From Rhizobium leguminosarum (GTDB lineage: Bacteria > Pseudomonadota > Alphaproteobacteria > Rhizobiales > Rhizobiaceae): DNA of 64,000 nt. Of the stretch, positions 1-9,198 are shown piece after piece. The position numbers were made by a program, and so were the translations under genes. The stretch lies in the NCBI RefSeq assembly GCF_002953715.1, contig NZ_CP025014.1, positions 434,001-498,000 of the forward strand. The letters are read 5' to 3'. The notes beneath the pieces were generated by a model. It did no database searches, had not been told where the DNA came from, and worked only from the letters and a program-made list of their open reading frames with translations. Positions within the stretch are counted from its first letter, which is position 1. Every line of letters begins with the position of its first letter.

Positions 1-7
1 ATCGTCA

Positions 8-913
8 TCATGCCCAGTCCGAAATGCTTTGAAGGAAAAGGCTGGCGGCCTTGGGCATCGGAAATTTCTCTCCGCTGATCAGCGCGTAGGCAACCGGCAG
101 TTCCGGTTCGAGCGGAATGAACCGCAGCGGCAGCGTCGCATATTCGCGGGCGATGATCTCGCCGACCAGCGCAATGCCGAGCCCCTGGGCGGCCAGCGCG
201 CAGGCACTCGCCACCGAATGTGCCTCGAGCAAGGGGCGTTGACGGATGCCGGCCTTGTAGAACAACGCCTCCAACTCGTGGCGAACCGGTCGCTCCCTGT
301 TCAGCATGATCAGATCCTGCCCCTTCAGGTCGCCGACAGACAAGAGGCGGCTGCCGGCCTTGGGATGATCATTGTGCAGGGCGCAAATGATCCGCGACGA
401 CAGGATTTTCTCCTGTTTCAATCCCGGGCTCATCAGCGGCAGACGCGCGAAGCCGAGATCGGCCTCGCCATCGGCCATCATCCGTTCAATTGCCAGATAG
501 CTGCCGGATGCGACCTCGACGCGCATCGGACCATTCGCGGCGAGAAAGTTCTTCACCAGCTTCGGAATGAGCGTCGAGGAAAGGCTGGCGGGAAAGGCGA
601 GCCGCAGCATGATCTCGCGCGATCGGCCGCTCTCGAGCTCCATCGCCGCCGTTTTCAAGGCGCGCAGCCGGTCGGAAATGGCACGGATTTCCGGGCCGAG
701 CTGCAGCCCCTCGCGGGTCGGTTGAAGCCGGTTCTTTTCCCGGTCGAAAAGCCGGACGCCGAGATAGTCTTCCAGTTGCTGCAACAAGCGGCTGGCATTC
801 GATTGCGAAATCCCAAGCTCGACGGAAGCGGCGATCGTCGAGCCCGTCGCGGCGATGGCGTCATAGGCCTCGATATGCTTCAGGCTGATCGCCGCACTCG
901 TGTCTCGCGCCAT
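8..913 (-). CDS. LysR-family transcriptional regulator
   Basis: A 301-residue LysR-type regulator. The N-terminal winged helix-turn-helix is clear (ISLKHIEAYDAIAATGS, then SQSNASRLLQQLEDYLG, residues about 10-60) and is followed by a periplasmic-binding-like effector domain. I start it at the ATG at 913 (MARDTSAAIS), because GGAG lies five bases upstream; an upstream in-frame extension to 982 is possible but lacks such a site. It is divergent from the MmgE/PrpD gene at 1022 across about 108 bp, the usual arrangement for a LysR protein controlling its neighbour. The inducer cannot be read from sequence. Confidence 0.9.
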   Translation of the reverse strand: MARDTSAAISLKHIEAYDAIAATGSTIAASVELGISQSNASRLLQQLEDYLGVRLFDREKNRLQPTREGLQLGPEIRAISDRLRALKTAAMELESGRSREIMLRLAFPASLSSTLIPKLVKNFLAANGPMRVEVASGSYLAIERMMADGEADLGFARLPLMSPGLKQEKILSSRIICALHNDHPKAGSRLLSVGDLKGQDLIMLNRERPVRHELEALFYKAGIRQRPLLEAHSVASACALAAQGLGIALVGEIIAREYATLPLRFIPLEPELPVAYALISGEKFPMPKAASLFLQSISDWA

Positions 914-1021
914 TCTATCTCCAATGTCGATAGCCCTACCCGTAAACCGCATAAGATTGCGGACCTGCGGAAAGTTGAACATTTTCCGCTGAGAACCAAA
1001 CTCACGGAAAGACTTTCGTCA

Positions 1022-2395
1022 ATGGCCACCATTCTCCGGAAGATCGCGGAACAGGTCCTGTCGCGAACGACGTTCTCAGACCTCGCGATGGATCGGGCAA
1101 GAGATGCTGCGGTGGACACCATCGGCTGCATGATTGCAGGCAGTGGCGATGAAAGCGTTGCCGCGCTTACCCGCGCCTTCGACGGGGAAATCGCCGGAGG
1201 CGGCGAAGCGCGGCTCGTCACCGGCGGCTCCGCCTCGCCCTCTTTCGCCGCACTCATCAACGCAACGGCGGCTCATGCGCTCGATTTCGATGACAATTTC
1301 CATCCGGCAAGGGCGCATGCTTCCGCGGTGCTGGTACCGGCGCTGCTGGCGGTTCTGACGAGCGGCAAGGTGACAAGCGGAAGACGGTTTCTCGAGTCCT
1401 ACCTGGCCGGGCTGGAAGCGCAGGCGGCGGTCGGCTTCGGCGTCAATCCCTCTCACTACAACAGGGGCTGGCACGCAACGGCGACGGTCGGCAGCATCGG
1501 GGCCGCGGCTGGCGTGGCACGGCTTCTCGGCGCCGGCGAAGAGAGCCTGGTCGCGGCGATGAGCCTCGCGACCAGCTTCGCCTGCGGCCCGAAAGGGCAA
1601 TTCGGCACGACCGCCAAACCGCTTCATGCCGGCATTGCCGCGCGCAATGCCGTGGATGCGGCGCGCATGGCGCTTGCGGGGATGAGCGGGCGGGCGGATA
1701 TCCTCGAACGGCCGCAAGGCTTCCTCGATCTTTTCGGGGGCGATGATGCCAAGGGCTGGGAGGGCCTGACATTCGACGAGGAGCATATCGTCGAAAGCCG
1801 GGGTGTGGTGACCAAGCGCCATCCCTGCTGCGCCTCCACCCATCGCGCAATCGACGCGCTTCTGGATCTGAAGCAGGAGCATGGGCTTTTGGCGGGCGAC
1901 ATTGCCAGGATCGAGACGAAAGTCGGCATATCCGCTGCCCGCAACCTCGCTTATCCCGAGCCCACCGACGAGATGCAGGCCCGCTTCTCAATGCAATATT
2001 GCCTGGCGACAGCTTTCCTCAGGGGATCTCTTAGCCTTTCCGATTTTACACGGCAGGAGATTGGGCGGCCGGAAATCCGGGAATTCATGCCGCGCATCGA
2101 AATGCAGTCCTATTCGGCCGATGAGGAAAAGGGCGTGGAGCGCCTGCCGCATGTCGTCACGGTCACGATGCGCGACGGGCGCATTTTGAACAAATCCCGC
2201 TTGCATGCGAAGGGATCGCTCGAAGCGCCGATGAGCGCTCATGAACGTGAAGTCAAGTTCATCGACTGCTTGCGCTGGGGAAATCGGAATGTGTCCGGCG
2301 CCTCTTTCCTGCAGCTTCGCAGGCTTGCCGATTTGGAAAACCTGTCCGGCGACGATCCCTTCTGGAGCCTGATTGCAGACCGTCAGTCGCCTTGA
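1022..2395 (+). CDS. MmgE/PrpD family protein (2-methylcitrate dehydratase / cis-aconitate decarboxylase-like)
   Basis: 457 residues, the usual length for MmgE/PrpD proteins. Family features are visible: the DAAVDTIGCMIAG start of the helical domain, a conserved ALDFDDNFHPARAHASAVLVPALLA block (H-rich, about residues 80-105) and KRHPCCASTHRAIDALL in the second half. Characterised relatives dehydrate 2-methylcitrate, decarboxylate cis-aconitate or epimerise iminodisuccinate, so the substrate is unknown. No prpB or prpC lies nearby, which argues against a normal methylcitrate cycle here. The ATG at 1022 is the first start matching the family N-terminus; longer readings run through the LysR gene. 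Probably controlled by the divergent LysR protein. Confidence 0.88.
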   Translation: MATILRKIAEQVLSRTTFSDLAMDRARDAAVDTIGCMIAGSGDESVAALTRAFDGEIAGGGEARLVTGGSASPSFAALINATAAHALDFDDNFHPARAHASAVLVPALLAVLTSGKVTSGRRFLESYLAGLEAQAAVGFGVNPSHYNRGWHATATVGSIGAAAGVARLLGAGEESLVAAMSLATSFACGPKGQFGTTAKPLHAGIAARNAVDAARMALAGMSGRADILERPQGFLDLFGGDDAKGWEGLTFDEEHIVESRGVVTKRHPCCASTHRAIDALLDLKQEHGLLAGDIARIETKVGISAARNLAYPEPTDEMQARFSMQYCLATAFLRGSLSLSDFTRQEIGRPEIREFMPRIEMQSYSADEEKGVERLPHVVTVTMRDGRILNKSRLHAKGSLEAPMSAHEREVKFIDCLRWGNRNVSGASFLQLRRLADLENLSGDDPFWSLIADRQSP

Positions 2396-2416
2396 CACAC
2401 CACGGGGCGGATAGGC

Positions 2417-2437
2417 GGCGGGGAATGGCTCCCCGCC
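2417..2437. terminator. Hairpin between convergent genes
   Basis: An 8-bp GC stem (2417-2424 with 2430-2437, loop of 5) lies between the convergent prpD-like and dienelactone hydrolase genes. There is no T-tract on either strand, so its role as a terminator is a guess from position. Confidence 0.4.
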
Positions 2438-2464
2438 CGCAGCATCGTTCAGGCCGCGGCCTGC

Positions 2465-3352
2465 TCAGGCGAGGTATTTCGTAAACCAGTCGACCGTTCG
2501 CTGCCAGGCGAGCTTGGCTGCCGCTTCGTCGTAGCGGGGTGTGGAATCATTGTGAAAGCCGTGATTGACGTCGGGATAGACATAGGCCTCGTAGGTTTTT
2601 TGAGACGATTTCAGCGCAGCTTCATAGGCCGGCCAGCCTTCGTTGATCCCCTTGTCCAGCCCGGCATAGTGGAGAAGCAACGGCGCCTTGATCTTCGGCA
2701 CGTCGTCGGCGCGCGGCTGCCTGCCGTAAAAGGGCACGGCTGCGGCAAGCTCCGGATAGGCCACCGCCGCAGCGTTGGCAACGCCGCCGCCATAGCAGAA
2801 GCCGGTGATGCCGACCTTGCCGGTGGTGAGATCGCTGTGCATCAGAAATTCGACCGCCGCGAAGAAATCGTTCATCAGCTTTTCCGGGTCGACCTTCTGC
2901 TGGAGCTCCCGGCCCTTTTCGTCATTGCCGGGGTAACCTCCGACCGAGGTGAGGCCATCCGGCGCCAACGCGATGAAACCCGCCTTCGCCACGCGCCGCG
3001 CCACATCCTCGATATAGGGGTTCAGGCCCCTGTTCTCGTGAACGACCACCACGGCCGCGACTTTGCCGGTCGCGTTTTTGGGGCGGACGAGATAGCCGCG
3101 GACATCTCCATTTCCTTTGGGCGAAGGATAGGTGATGTACTCGGCCGATATATCGGGATCAGTGAACTCGACCTGGGTCGCCAGCGCATAATCAGGGCTC
3201 AGCGACGCAAGAATGGCGGCTGCCGTCACGCCGCCGACCGCGAATTTGCCGGCCCGGTCGAGAAACTCGCGCTTGGTAATTCTCCCGTGCGCGTAATAAT
3301 CGTAGAGTTCGAGAAGTTCCTGAGGGAAATCCTTGGCTGTCATTCGGGTCAT
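2465..3352 (-). CDS. Dienelactone hydrolase family protein, probably exported
   Basis: 295-residue alpha/beta hydrolase of the dienelactone hydrolase family, close to the YghX type. The nucleophile elbow has cysteine (GITGFCYGGGVAN, about residue 185), the acid Asp lies in HYAGLDKGINEG and the catalytic His in DVNHGFHND. The N-terminus (TKREFLDRAGKFAVGG followed by an Ala-rich stretch ending in ALA) resembles a Tat-type signal with one arginine replaced by lysine, so export is likely but not certain. Start ATG at 3352 has a strong AAGGAGGAG upstream. It stands alone and converges on the PrpD gene. Substrate unknown. Confidence 0.88.
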   Translation of the reverse strand: MTRMTAKDFPQELLELYDYYAHGRITKREFLDRAGKFAVGGVTAAAILASLSPDYALATQVEFTDPDISAEYITYPSPKGNGDVRGYLVRPKNATGKVAAVVVVHENRGLNPYIEDVARRVAKAGFIALAPDGLTSVGGYPGNDEKGRELQQKVDPEKLMNDFFAAVEFLMHSDLTTGKVGITGFCYGGGVANAAAVAYPELAAAVPFYGRQPRADDVPKIKAPLLLHYAGLDKGINEGWPAYEAALKSSQKTYEAYVYPDVNHGFHNDSTPRYDEAAAKLAWQRTVDWFTKYLA

Positions 3353-3681
3353 GATGGCTCCTCCTTGCCTCCGGTTGTCGCACCATCCTACACACGTAAA
3401 CTCGCGGCTCTTTTCAACATTTCGCGAGTTCCGCGTGAGCTTGCCGACGCGATTGCTACCTGCGGCGACAGGCGCTGAATTCGCCGCCCCGGCTTCAAGA
3501 GATGCGCACTATTGCCATTGGCAATCGGCGTCCGGCCGGTCGCAGCCAGCAATCGACCGCCGGCTACCGATCTATGAAAATTAATTTCATACTCGCGCTT
3601 TGAGGCCCGTTTTCTATTGACGCCTCCCGATTTTTGTCCCAACTTAAAGAAAATAAATTACTAAATGGGAACTTGATCGGC
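3353..3681. other. Divergent intergenic region
   Basis: 329 bp between the hydrolase (-) and the sugar operon (+). I see no credible coding sequence. The part nearest the sugar operon is AT-rich and holds the inverted repeat at 3573-3591. Promoters for both directions must lie here. Confidence 0.6.
3573..3591. promoter_or_regulatory. Inverted repeat TATGAAA-N5-TTTCATA, candidate operator
   Basis: Perfect 7-bp arms around a 5-bp spacer, about 90 bp before the dehydrogenase start. The half-site TGAAA/TTTCA recurs at 13313-13326 in front of the RidA/RpiR operon. A regulator binding here is inferred only from symmetry and position. Confidence 0.45.
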
Positions 3682-4839
3682 ATGAAAGTGGGAATCATCG
3701 GGCTAGGATTCCGGCTCGGCTATCTCGGCTACGTTTTCAAGGCAATCGATAGCAGCTTTGACATCGTAGGCTATGTGGATCCGGAACCTGCCGGACTTCC
3801 CGGATTGACGGAAAAGGGAATTTCGGTCGGCAAGGCCTATGGTTCGCCGGAGGAGCTCCTTGCCTCTGAAAAGCTCGATCTCCTGATGATCGGCTCCCCC
3901 AATCATCTGCATCTCGACCATATCAGGCTCGGACTTCAAGCCGGTCTCAAGGTCTTCTGCGAAAAGCCGATCGTCACCACGATCGCCGAAAGCATCGAGC
4001 TTGCCCATCTGATGGCAAAATTCGGCCACGAGCGGCTGATGGTCGGTCTCGTGCTGCGCTATTCTCCTCTTTATAAGGATCTCCGCGCCATCCAGGCCGA
4101 GGGCAAGCTTGGTCAGATCGTGTCGATTGAGGCCTCTGAACATATCGAGCCTTATCATGGTGCCTTCTTCATGCGCGACTGGCGCCGCTATGAGCGCTAT
4201 TCCGGCAGCTTCATGCTGGAGAAATGCTGCCACGACCTCGATCTTTACAACGGTGTCGCCGGCGCACGGCCGGAACGCGTCGCAAGTTTCGGTGGCCGCA
4301 AGAGCTTCATTCCGGCAAACGACCCGGCGCGCGAGGGCATCAACGACCTCGAGCTTTTCCACCGCAAGCCGAGCGGATGGATGGGATCGGACAAGGTCTT
4401 CGACAGCGATGCCGATATCATCGACTATCAGGTCGCGATCGTCGAATATGCCAATGGCGTCGGCATGAACTTTCACACCAATCTGAATGTGCCCGATCAA
4501 TTCCGCCGTTTTGCCATCATGGGTTCGCGCGGCATGGCCGAAGGCGATTTCGTTCGCGGCTATCTCGATGTGCACGAACAGCTGACCGGCAACAAGATTG
4601 TCGAAAACAAATATGCCGCCACCGAGCTCTCCCAGCACTACGGCGCCGATGAACAGATGGCGAGCGACCTGCTTGAAAGCGTGCGCACCGGGCTCGAACT
4701 TCCTGTTTCCACGCTGAATGCGCTCGAGGCCGGCATCCTCGCCTTGGCGATGGACGAAGCGAGGATGAAGAAGGCAGTCATCGATCTGCGTCCGATCTGG
4801 GACCGCTTCGACGAAGCCCTTCACGCAAGAGCGGCTTGA
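3682..4839 (+). CDS. Gfo/Idh/MocA family oxidoreductase
   Basis: 385-residue NAD(P)-dependent dehydrogenase. The Rossmann motif GIIGLGFRLGYLG is at the N-terminus, the family E-K-P signature is present (FCEKPIVTT, about residue 95), and the C-terminal substrate domain contains MLEKCCHDLDLYN with the usual active-site His. I use the ATG at 3682, where the Rossmann strand begins; an earlier in-frame start at 3634 would add 16 non-conserved residues. It is the first gene of the sugar ABC operon, with 13 bp before the first permease, so it probably oxidises the imported sugar or polyol, or a derivative. Confidence 0.92.
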   Translation: MKVGIIGLGFRLGYLGYVFKAIDSSFDIVGYVDPEPAGLPGLTEKGISVGKAYGSPEELLASEKLDLLMIGSPNHLHLDHIRLGLQAGLKVFCEKPIVTTIAESIELAHLMAKFGHERLMVGLVLRYSPLYKDLRAIQAEGKLGQIVSIEASEHIEPYHGAFFMRDWRRYERYSGSFMLEKCCHDLDLYNGVAGARPERVASFGGRKSFIPANDPAREGINDLELFHRKPSGWMGSDKVFDSDADIIDYQVAIVEYANGVGMNFHTNLNVPDQFRRFAIMGSRGMAEGDFVRGYLDVHEQLTGNKIVENKYAATELSQHYGADEQMASDLLESVRTGLELPVSTLNALEAGILALAMDEARMKKAVIDLRPIWDRFDEALHARAA

Positions 4840-4852
4840 GGAGGGCGGCAAG

Positions 4853-5737
4853 ATGAGTGTTCAAAGAAGCACCTTCATCTTCGCTTGCATCCTTCTTCTT
4901 CCGGCTGTGCTCTATGTTCTGGCGATCGTCGCCTATCCGCTGGTCGATACCTTCATTCTCTCCTTCACCGACGCGTCCCTCAGGAAGACCACCAATTGGG
5001 TTGGCTGGGCCAATTACGAGAAGATCTTCAACGAGCGGTTTGCAGAAGTCATCATCCGTACGTTCATCTGGACATTCTTCTCGGTCGCCCTGAAAATGGT
5101 GATCGGCACTTTCGGTGCGACCATGCTGAATGCCGCGGTCCCCGGCCGCTCGCTGTTCCGGCTTTTGACCATGCCGCCATGGATCGTGCCGATGGCGATC
5201 GGCATCTTCATGTGGGGCTGGATGTATAACGGCCAGTTCGGGATGATATCAGGCATGTTGCAGCGCTTCGGTCTCGTCGACGGCCCGGTCGCCTTCCTCG
5301 CCTATGGAAGCACCGCCTTCTGGGCAACGATCATCACCGATGTGTGGATCGGCGTGCCGCTGGTGACGATCTACTTCCTGGCCGCGATCCAATCCATTCC
5401 GAAGGATCTCTACGAGGCTGCCTGGACCGATGGCGCCGGCCGCTGGTACCGCTTCCGCCGCATCACGCTGCCGCTGATGGTTCCGGCGATCATCACCATG
5501 TCGATGCTTTCGCTGATCGCTACCTTCAACTCGTTCGACATCATCTGGATCCTGACGCAGGGCGGACCGAGCGGCGAGACGACGACGATGATCATCGATA
5601 CCTATCAGACCGCGATCGGCTCGAAGAAATACGGTGAAGGTGCAGCGCGCGCCGTTTTGATCTGCATCTTCCTGTCACTCTTCTGCTTCGCTTATTTCCG
5701 CGTCACCCGTCGCCTCAATCCGGAGAAGCGCGCATGA
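4853..5737 (+). CDS. Sugar ABC transporter permease, MalF/UgpA type
   Basis: 294 residues, six predicted transmembrane helices. The inner-membrane binding-protein-dependent transport motif EAA is visible (LYEAAWTDGAGRWYRFRRITLPLM, about residue 190), which docks on the ATPase. Start ATG has GGAGGGCGG upstream. Its last codons overlap the next permease (ATGA), showing translational coupling. Confidence 0.93.
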   Translation: MSVQRSTFIFACILLLPAVLYVLAIVAYPLVDTFILSFTDASLRKTTNWVGWANYEKIFNERFAEVIIRTFIWTFFSVALKMVIGTFGATMLNAAVPGRSLFRLLTMPPWIVPMAIGIFMWGWMYNGQFGMISGMLQRFGLVDGPVAFLAYGSTAFWATIITDVWIGVPLVTIYFLAAIQSIPKDLYEAAWTDGAGRWYRFRRITLPLMVPAIITMSMLSLIATFNSFDIIWILTQGGPSGETTTMIIDTYQTAIGSKKYGEGAARAVLICIFLSLFCFAYFRVTRRLNPEKRA

Positions 5738-6591
5738 GCAATGCAGCCATGATCGACCGTTACCGCTGGTGGGAAATCATCCTGATCTATTGCGGCATCG
5801 CGCTGTTTCTCTTCTTCGTGCTGTCGCCCTTCGTCGAAGGTTTCCTGGTTTCGCTGAAGCCGCTCAGCCAGCTCTTCTCCTCGCCCTACCGCTTCTGGCC
5901 GGAAAACGGCTCGTTTGAAGCCTACCGGACGATGTGGATCAGCGTGCCGGGCTTCGGGCGCTATATCTTCAACTCGTTCTTCATCTCGATCATCGTCACG
6001 CTGATCGTGCTCTGCCTCGTCATTCCGGCGGCCTATGCCTTTGCGAAGTTCGAATTCAAAGGCATGGGCATCCTGCTCGGCGCATTCCTGACGGTGAACA
6101 TGTTTTCCGGCGCCGTGCTGTTGATCCCGCTTTTCCGGCTGATGCGCAGCATCGGCGTGCTCAACACCTATCTCGCCATGATCGTACCGGGCGTCGCCTT
6201 CCTGATTCCGTCGGCGATCTGGCTGCTGCGCACCTACATGATCCGTATTCCGCAGGAACTTAACGAAGCGGCCTACATGGATGGCGCCAGCCATTTCTAT
6301 ACGCTTCGCCGTGTCATCCTGCCCATTGCGATGCCGGGGATCATCGTCGTCGCCATTACCACCTTCATCGGCGCCTACGCCCAGCAATTCATCTTCGCGC
6401 TGACGTTCAACTCGAAGACCGAATACATGCCCTTGCCGGTGGGGCTCTTTGCTTACTTCGGCAAGCAGGAGGTCATCTGGAACGAACTGATGGCGGCTTC
6501 CTTCGTCGGTATCGCGCCGGCGATGGTCGTCATCTTCTTCCTTCAGCGCTACCTTGTCGGCGGACTGACCGCCGGTGCGGTGAAACAATAA
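5734..6591 (+). CDS. Sugar ABC transporter permease, MalG/UgpE type
   Basis: 285 residues with six hydrophobic segments and the EAA loop (LNEAAYMDGASHFYTLRRVILPIA, about residue 180). It overlaps the preceding permease by 4 bp. Together the two form the heterodimeric membrane channel of the importer. Confidence 0.93.
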   Translation: MSNAAMIDRYRWWEIILIYCGIALFLFFVLSPFVEGFLVSLKPLSQLFSSPYRFWPENGSFEAYRTMWISVPGFGRYIFNSFFISIIVTLIVLCLVIPAAYAFAKFEFKGMGILLGAFLTVNMFSGAVLLIPLFRLMRSIGVLNTYLAMIVPGVAFLIPSAIWLLRTYMIRIPQELNEAAYMDGASHFYTLRRVILPIAMPGIIVVAITTFIGAYAQQFIFALTFNSKTEYMPLPVGLFAYFGKQEVIWNELMAASFVGIAPAMVVIFFLQRYLVGGLTAGAVKQ

Positions 6592-6637
6592 GACCAAAAA
6601 ACGAGTGAACAGCTAACACAAGAATGGGAGTCACGAC

Positions 6638-7870
6638 GTGAGCATTACCATCAAGACAGGCCTTATGGCGCTCGCCTTGCTCGGTTCGACGGCATTGACG
6701 GCAGTCACTGCCCAGGCGGCCGACAAGGAAATCAGCTGGATCTATTGCGGCGACACGATCGACCCGGTCCACATCAAATACATCAAGCAGTGGGAAGAAA
6801 AGAACGCAGGCTGGAAGGTCGCCCCCGAAGTCGTCGGATGGGCGCAGTGCCAGGACAAGGCAACGACGCTCGCCGCCGCCGGTACGCCGGTGGCGATGGC
6901 CTATGTCGGTTCGCGCACGCTGAAGGAATTCGCGCAGAACGACCTCATCGTTCCGGTGCCGATGACGGACGACGAGAAGAAGACCTATTATCCGCACATC
7001 GTCGACACGGTCACCTTCGAGGGCTCACAGTGGGGCGTTCCGATCGCCTTCTCCACCAAGGCGCTCTACTGGAACAAGGATCTCTTCAAGCAGGCCGGCC
7101 TCGATCCTGAGACGCCGCCGAAGACCTGGGCTGAAGAAATCGAGATGGCAAAGACCATCAAGGAAAAGACCGGCATTCCGGGCTTCGGTCTCTCCGCCAA
7201 GACTTTCGACAATACGATGCACCAGTTCATGCATTGGGTTTACACCAATAATGGCGCGGTGATCGATGCCGACGGCAAGGTCACGCTCGACAGCCCTGAG
7301 ATTCTTGCTGCACTGAAGGCTTACAAGGACATCGTTCCCTACGCCGAAGAAGGCCCGACGGCCTACGAGCAGAACGAAGTCCGCGCCATCTTCCTCGACG
7401 GCAAGGTCGCGATGATCCAGGCAGGCTCGGGTGCGGCCGACCGCCTGAAGAAAACGAAGATCAGCTGGGGCATCACGACACTGCCGCTCGGTCCCGACGC
7501 CAAGGGCCCCGGCACGCTGCTGATCACCGACAGCCTGGCGATCTTCAAGGGTTCGGGGGTCGAGGACAAGGCGACGGAATTCGCCAAGTTCATCACCTCG
7601 CCCGATGTGCAGTCCGAATACGAACTGCAGGGCGGAGCCGGCCTCACCCCGCTGCGTCCCTCCGCAAAGGTCGACGAGTTCGTCGCCAAGGATCCCTACT
7701 GGAAGCCCTTGATCGACGGCATCAGCTATGGTGGTCCGGAGCCGCTCTTCACCGACTATAAGGGCTTCCAGAACTCGATGATCGAGATGATCCAGTCCGT
7801 GGTGACGGGTAAGGCCGAGCCGGAAGCAGCACTCAAGAAGGCTGCCGGCGAAGTTGAGGCGTTCAAGTAA
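6638..7870 (+). CDS. Sugar ABC transporter solute-binding protein (family 1)
   Basis: 410 residues. A Sec signal peptide (hydrophobic LMALALLGSTALTAVTAQA, cleaved near residue 28 before ADKEISW) precedes a family-1 sugar-binding fold, with the hallmark GVPIAFSTKALYWNKDLFKQAGLD block. It starts with GTG at 6638, with GGGAG nine bases upstream. It is unusual in lying after the permeases rather than before them. A 10-bp hairpin just after its stop may stabilise this part of the message. The ligand is not identifiable. Confidence 0.93.
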   Translation: MSITIKTGLMALALLGSTALTAVTAQAADKEISWIYCGDTIDPVHIKYIKQWEEKNAGWKVAPEVVGWAQCQDKATTLAAAGTPVAMAYVGSRTLKEFAQNDLIVPVPMTDDEKKTYYPHIVDTVTFEGSQWGVPIAFSTKALYWNKDLFKQAGLDPETPPKTWAEEIEMAKTIKEKTGIPGFGLSAKTFDNTMHQFMHWVYTNNGAVIDADGKVTLDSPEILAALKAYKDIVPYAEEGPTAYEQNEVRAIFLDGKVAMIQAGSGAADRLKKTKISWGITTLPLGPDAKGPGTLLITDSLAIFKGSGVEDKATEFAKFITSPDVQSEYELQGGAGLTPLRPSAKVDEFVAKDPYWKPLIDGISYGGPEPLFTDYKGFQNSMIEMIQSVVTGKAEPEAALKKAAGEVEAFK

Positions 7871-7878
7871 GCTTCTTT

Positions 7879-7908
7879 GGGATCGCGGGAGGCAACATCC
7901 GCGATCCC
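7879..7908 (+). terminator. Intercistronic hairpin after the binding-protein gene
   Basis: A perfect 10-bp stem (7879-7888 with 7899-7908, loop of 10) starts 8 bp after the binding-protein stop. No T-tract follows, so it may protect the 3' end or reduce read-through into the ATPase gene rather than end transcription. Confidence 0.5.
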
Positions 7909-7914
7909 TCCCCT

Positions 7915-8017
7915 ACAGCGCCGCGGGTCTTTTCGAGAGCCGCAAAGGACGCTGTAACACTTTGAATTGCTGCATAATTTTATCCATAAATCGAATCCGA
8001 TTTATGGAATTATGCAG
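7915..8017. repeat. Rhizobial mosaic palindromic repeat, copy 1
   Basis: Two joined inverted-repeat modules. The first runs from ACAGCGCCGCG to GGACGCTGT; the second has ends CTGCATAATT and AATTATGCAG with a middle of ATCGAATCCGAT type. Near-identical modules recur at 41735, 53892, 54236, 55892 and 63918. It separates the ABC binding-protein gene from its ATPase gene. Confidence 0.85.
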
Positions 8018-8064
8018 GGATAGTGATCGAATGTGCGACGAAGGCCGCTGGCGGAGACAGATTT

Positions 8065-9198
8065 TTGGGACAGCTCTTTCTCAACAAAGTTCAGAAGTTC
8101 TATGGCGATTACGAAGTTCTGAAGGGCGTGCAGCTCGACGTGAAGAACGGCGAATTCGTCGTCTTCGTCGGCCCGTCAGGCTGCGGCAAGTCCACCCTGC
8201 TGCGCATGATCGCCGGTCTCGACGCGACGAGCGCGGGCGACATCGTCATCGATGGTATCAGGGTCAATGACCTGCCGCCGGTCAAGCGCGGCATCGCCAT
8301 GGTGTTCCAGTCCTACGCACTTTATCCGCACATGACGGTCTTCGAGAACATCGCCTTTCCGCTTCGGGTCGAAAAGATGGAGGAGGAAAAGCTCAAGGCC
8401 AAGGTGGAAAATGCTGCGCGCATCCTTCACCTCGAACAGCGGCTGCAACAGAAACCTGGCATGCTGTCCGGCGGCCAGCGCCAACGCGTCGCGATCGGCC
8501 GCGCCATTGTGCGCGAACCGAAGATATTCCTGTTCGACGAGCCGCTTTCCAACCTCGACGCAGCACTTCGCGCCGACATGCGCATCGAGCTTGCCAAGCT
8601 GCACAGGCAGTTGAAGGCGACGATGATTTATGTCACGCACGACCAGGTGGAGGCCATGACCATGGCCGACCGTATCGTCGTGCTGGATTCCGGCGATATC
8701 TCCCAGACGGGGGCGCCGCTGGAGCTTTATCACAAGCCCAGAAATCAGTTTGTCGCCGGCTTCATTGGCAATCCGAAAATGAATTTTCTGCCCGTAACCT
8801 GCAAGGGTGTCAGCGCCAATGGCGTTGAGGTGGATTATCAAGGCCAGACAGCCGTTCTGCCCGTGACGCCGCGCGACGGCATTGTCGGCAAGGCTTTGAC
8901 GCTCGGCATCCGGCCGGAGCATATCCAGCTTAACGGCGGCGATATCGTCTTTACCGTGACGCCGACGGTCATCGAGCGCCTCGGGGCAAATACGGTCGCT
9001 TACGCCTCGCTCAATGGAGAGTCCGAGAATTTCTGCGCGATGCTGCCGGGCAGCGTCGGCATCCGTGCGGACGCGCCTGTCGCAGCCGGCATCAATGCCG
9101 CAGATTGCCACCTCTTCGACGAGGCGGGCATAGCCTTTGAGCGGCGGGTGGAACTGACCGAAATCGATATGAACGTGATCAATCCGACGGCGGCCTAA
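8065..9198 (+). CDS. Sugar ABC transporter ATPase, MalK/UgpC type
   Basis: 377 residues. Walker A (GPSGCGKST), Q-loop (VFQSYALYPHM), the ABC signature LSGGQRQRVAIGRA, Walker B (IFLFDEPLSNLD) and the switch His (YVTHDQVEAMT) are all intact, followed by a C-terminal OB-type regulatory domain. I prefer the TTG at 8065, giving LGQLFLNKVQKFYG, because GGAG sits eight bases upstream and this matches MalK N-termini. The alternative GTG at 8023 lies directly at the edge of the repeat. It energises the permeases at 4853 and 5734. Confidence 0.92.
   Translation: MGQLFLNKVQKFYGDYEVLKGVQLDVKNGEFVVFVGPSGCGKSTLLRMIAGLDATSAGDIVIDGIRVNDLPPVKRGIAMVFQSYALYPHMTVFENIAFPLRVEKMEEEKLKAKVENAARILHLEQRLQQKPGMLSGGQRQRVAIGRAIVREPKIFLFDEPLSNLDAALRADMRIELAKLHRQLKATMIYVTHDQVEAMTMADRIVVLDSGDISQTGAPLELYHKPRNQFVAGFIGNPKMNFLPVTCKGVSANGVEVDYQGQTAVLPVTPRDGIVGKALTLGIRPEHIQLNGGDIVFTVTPTVIERLGANTVAYASLNGESENFCAMLPGSVGIRADAPVAAGINAADCHLFDEAGIAFERRVELTEIDMNVINPTAA

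Noticed and set aside
29..1021. N-terminal extension of the PrpD-like protein through the LysR gene
   Set aside because: The extension is antisense to LysR and lacks any family feature; the conserved protein starts at 1022.
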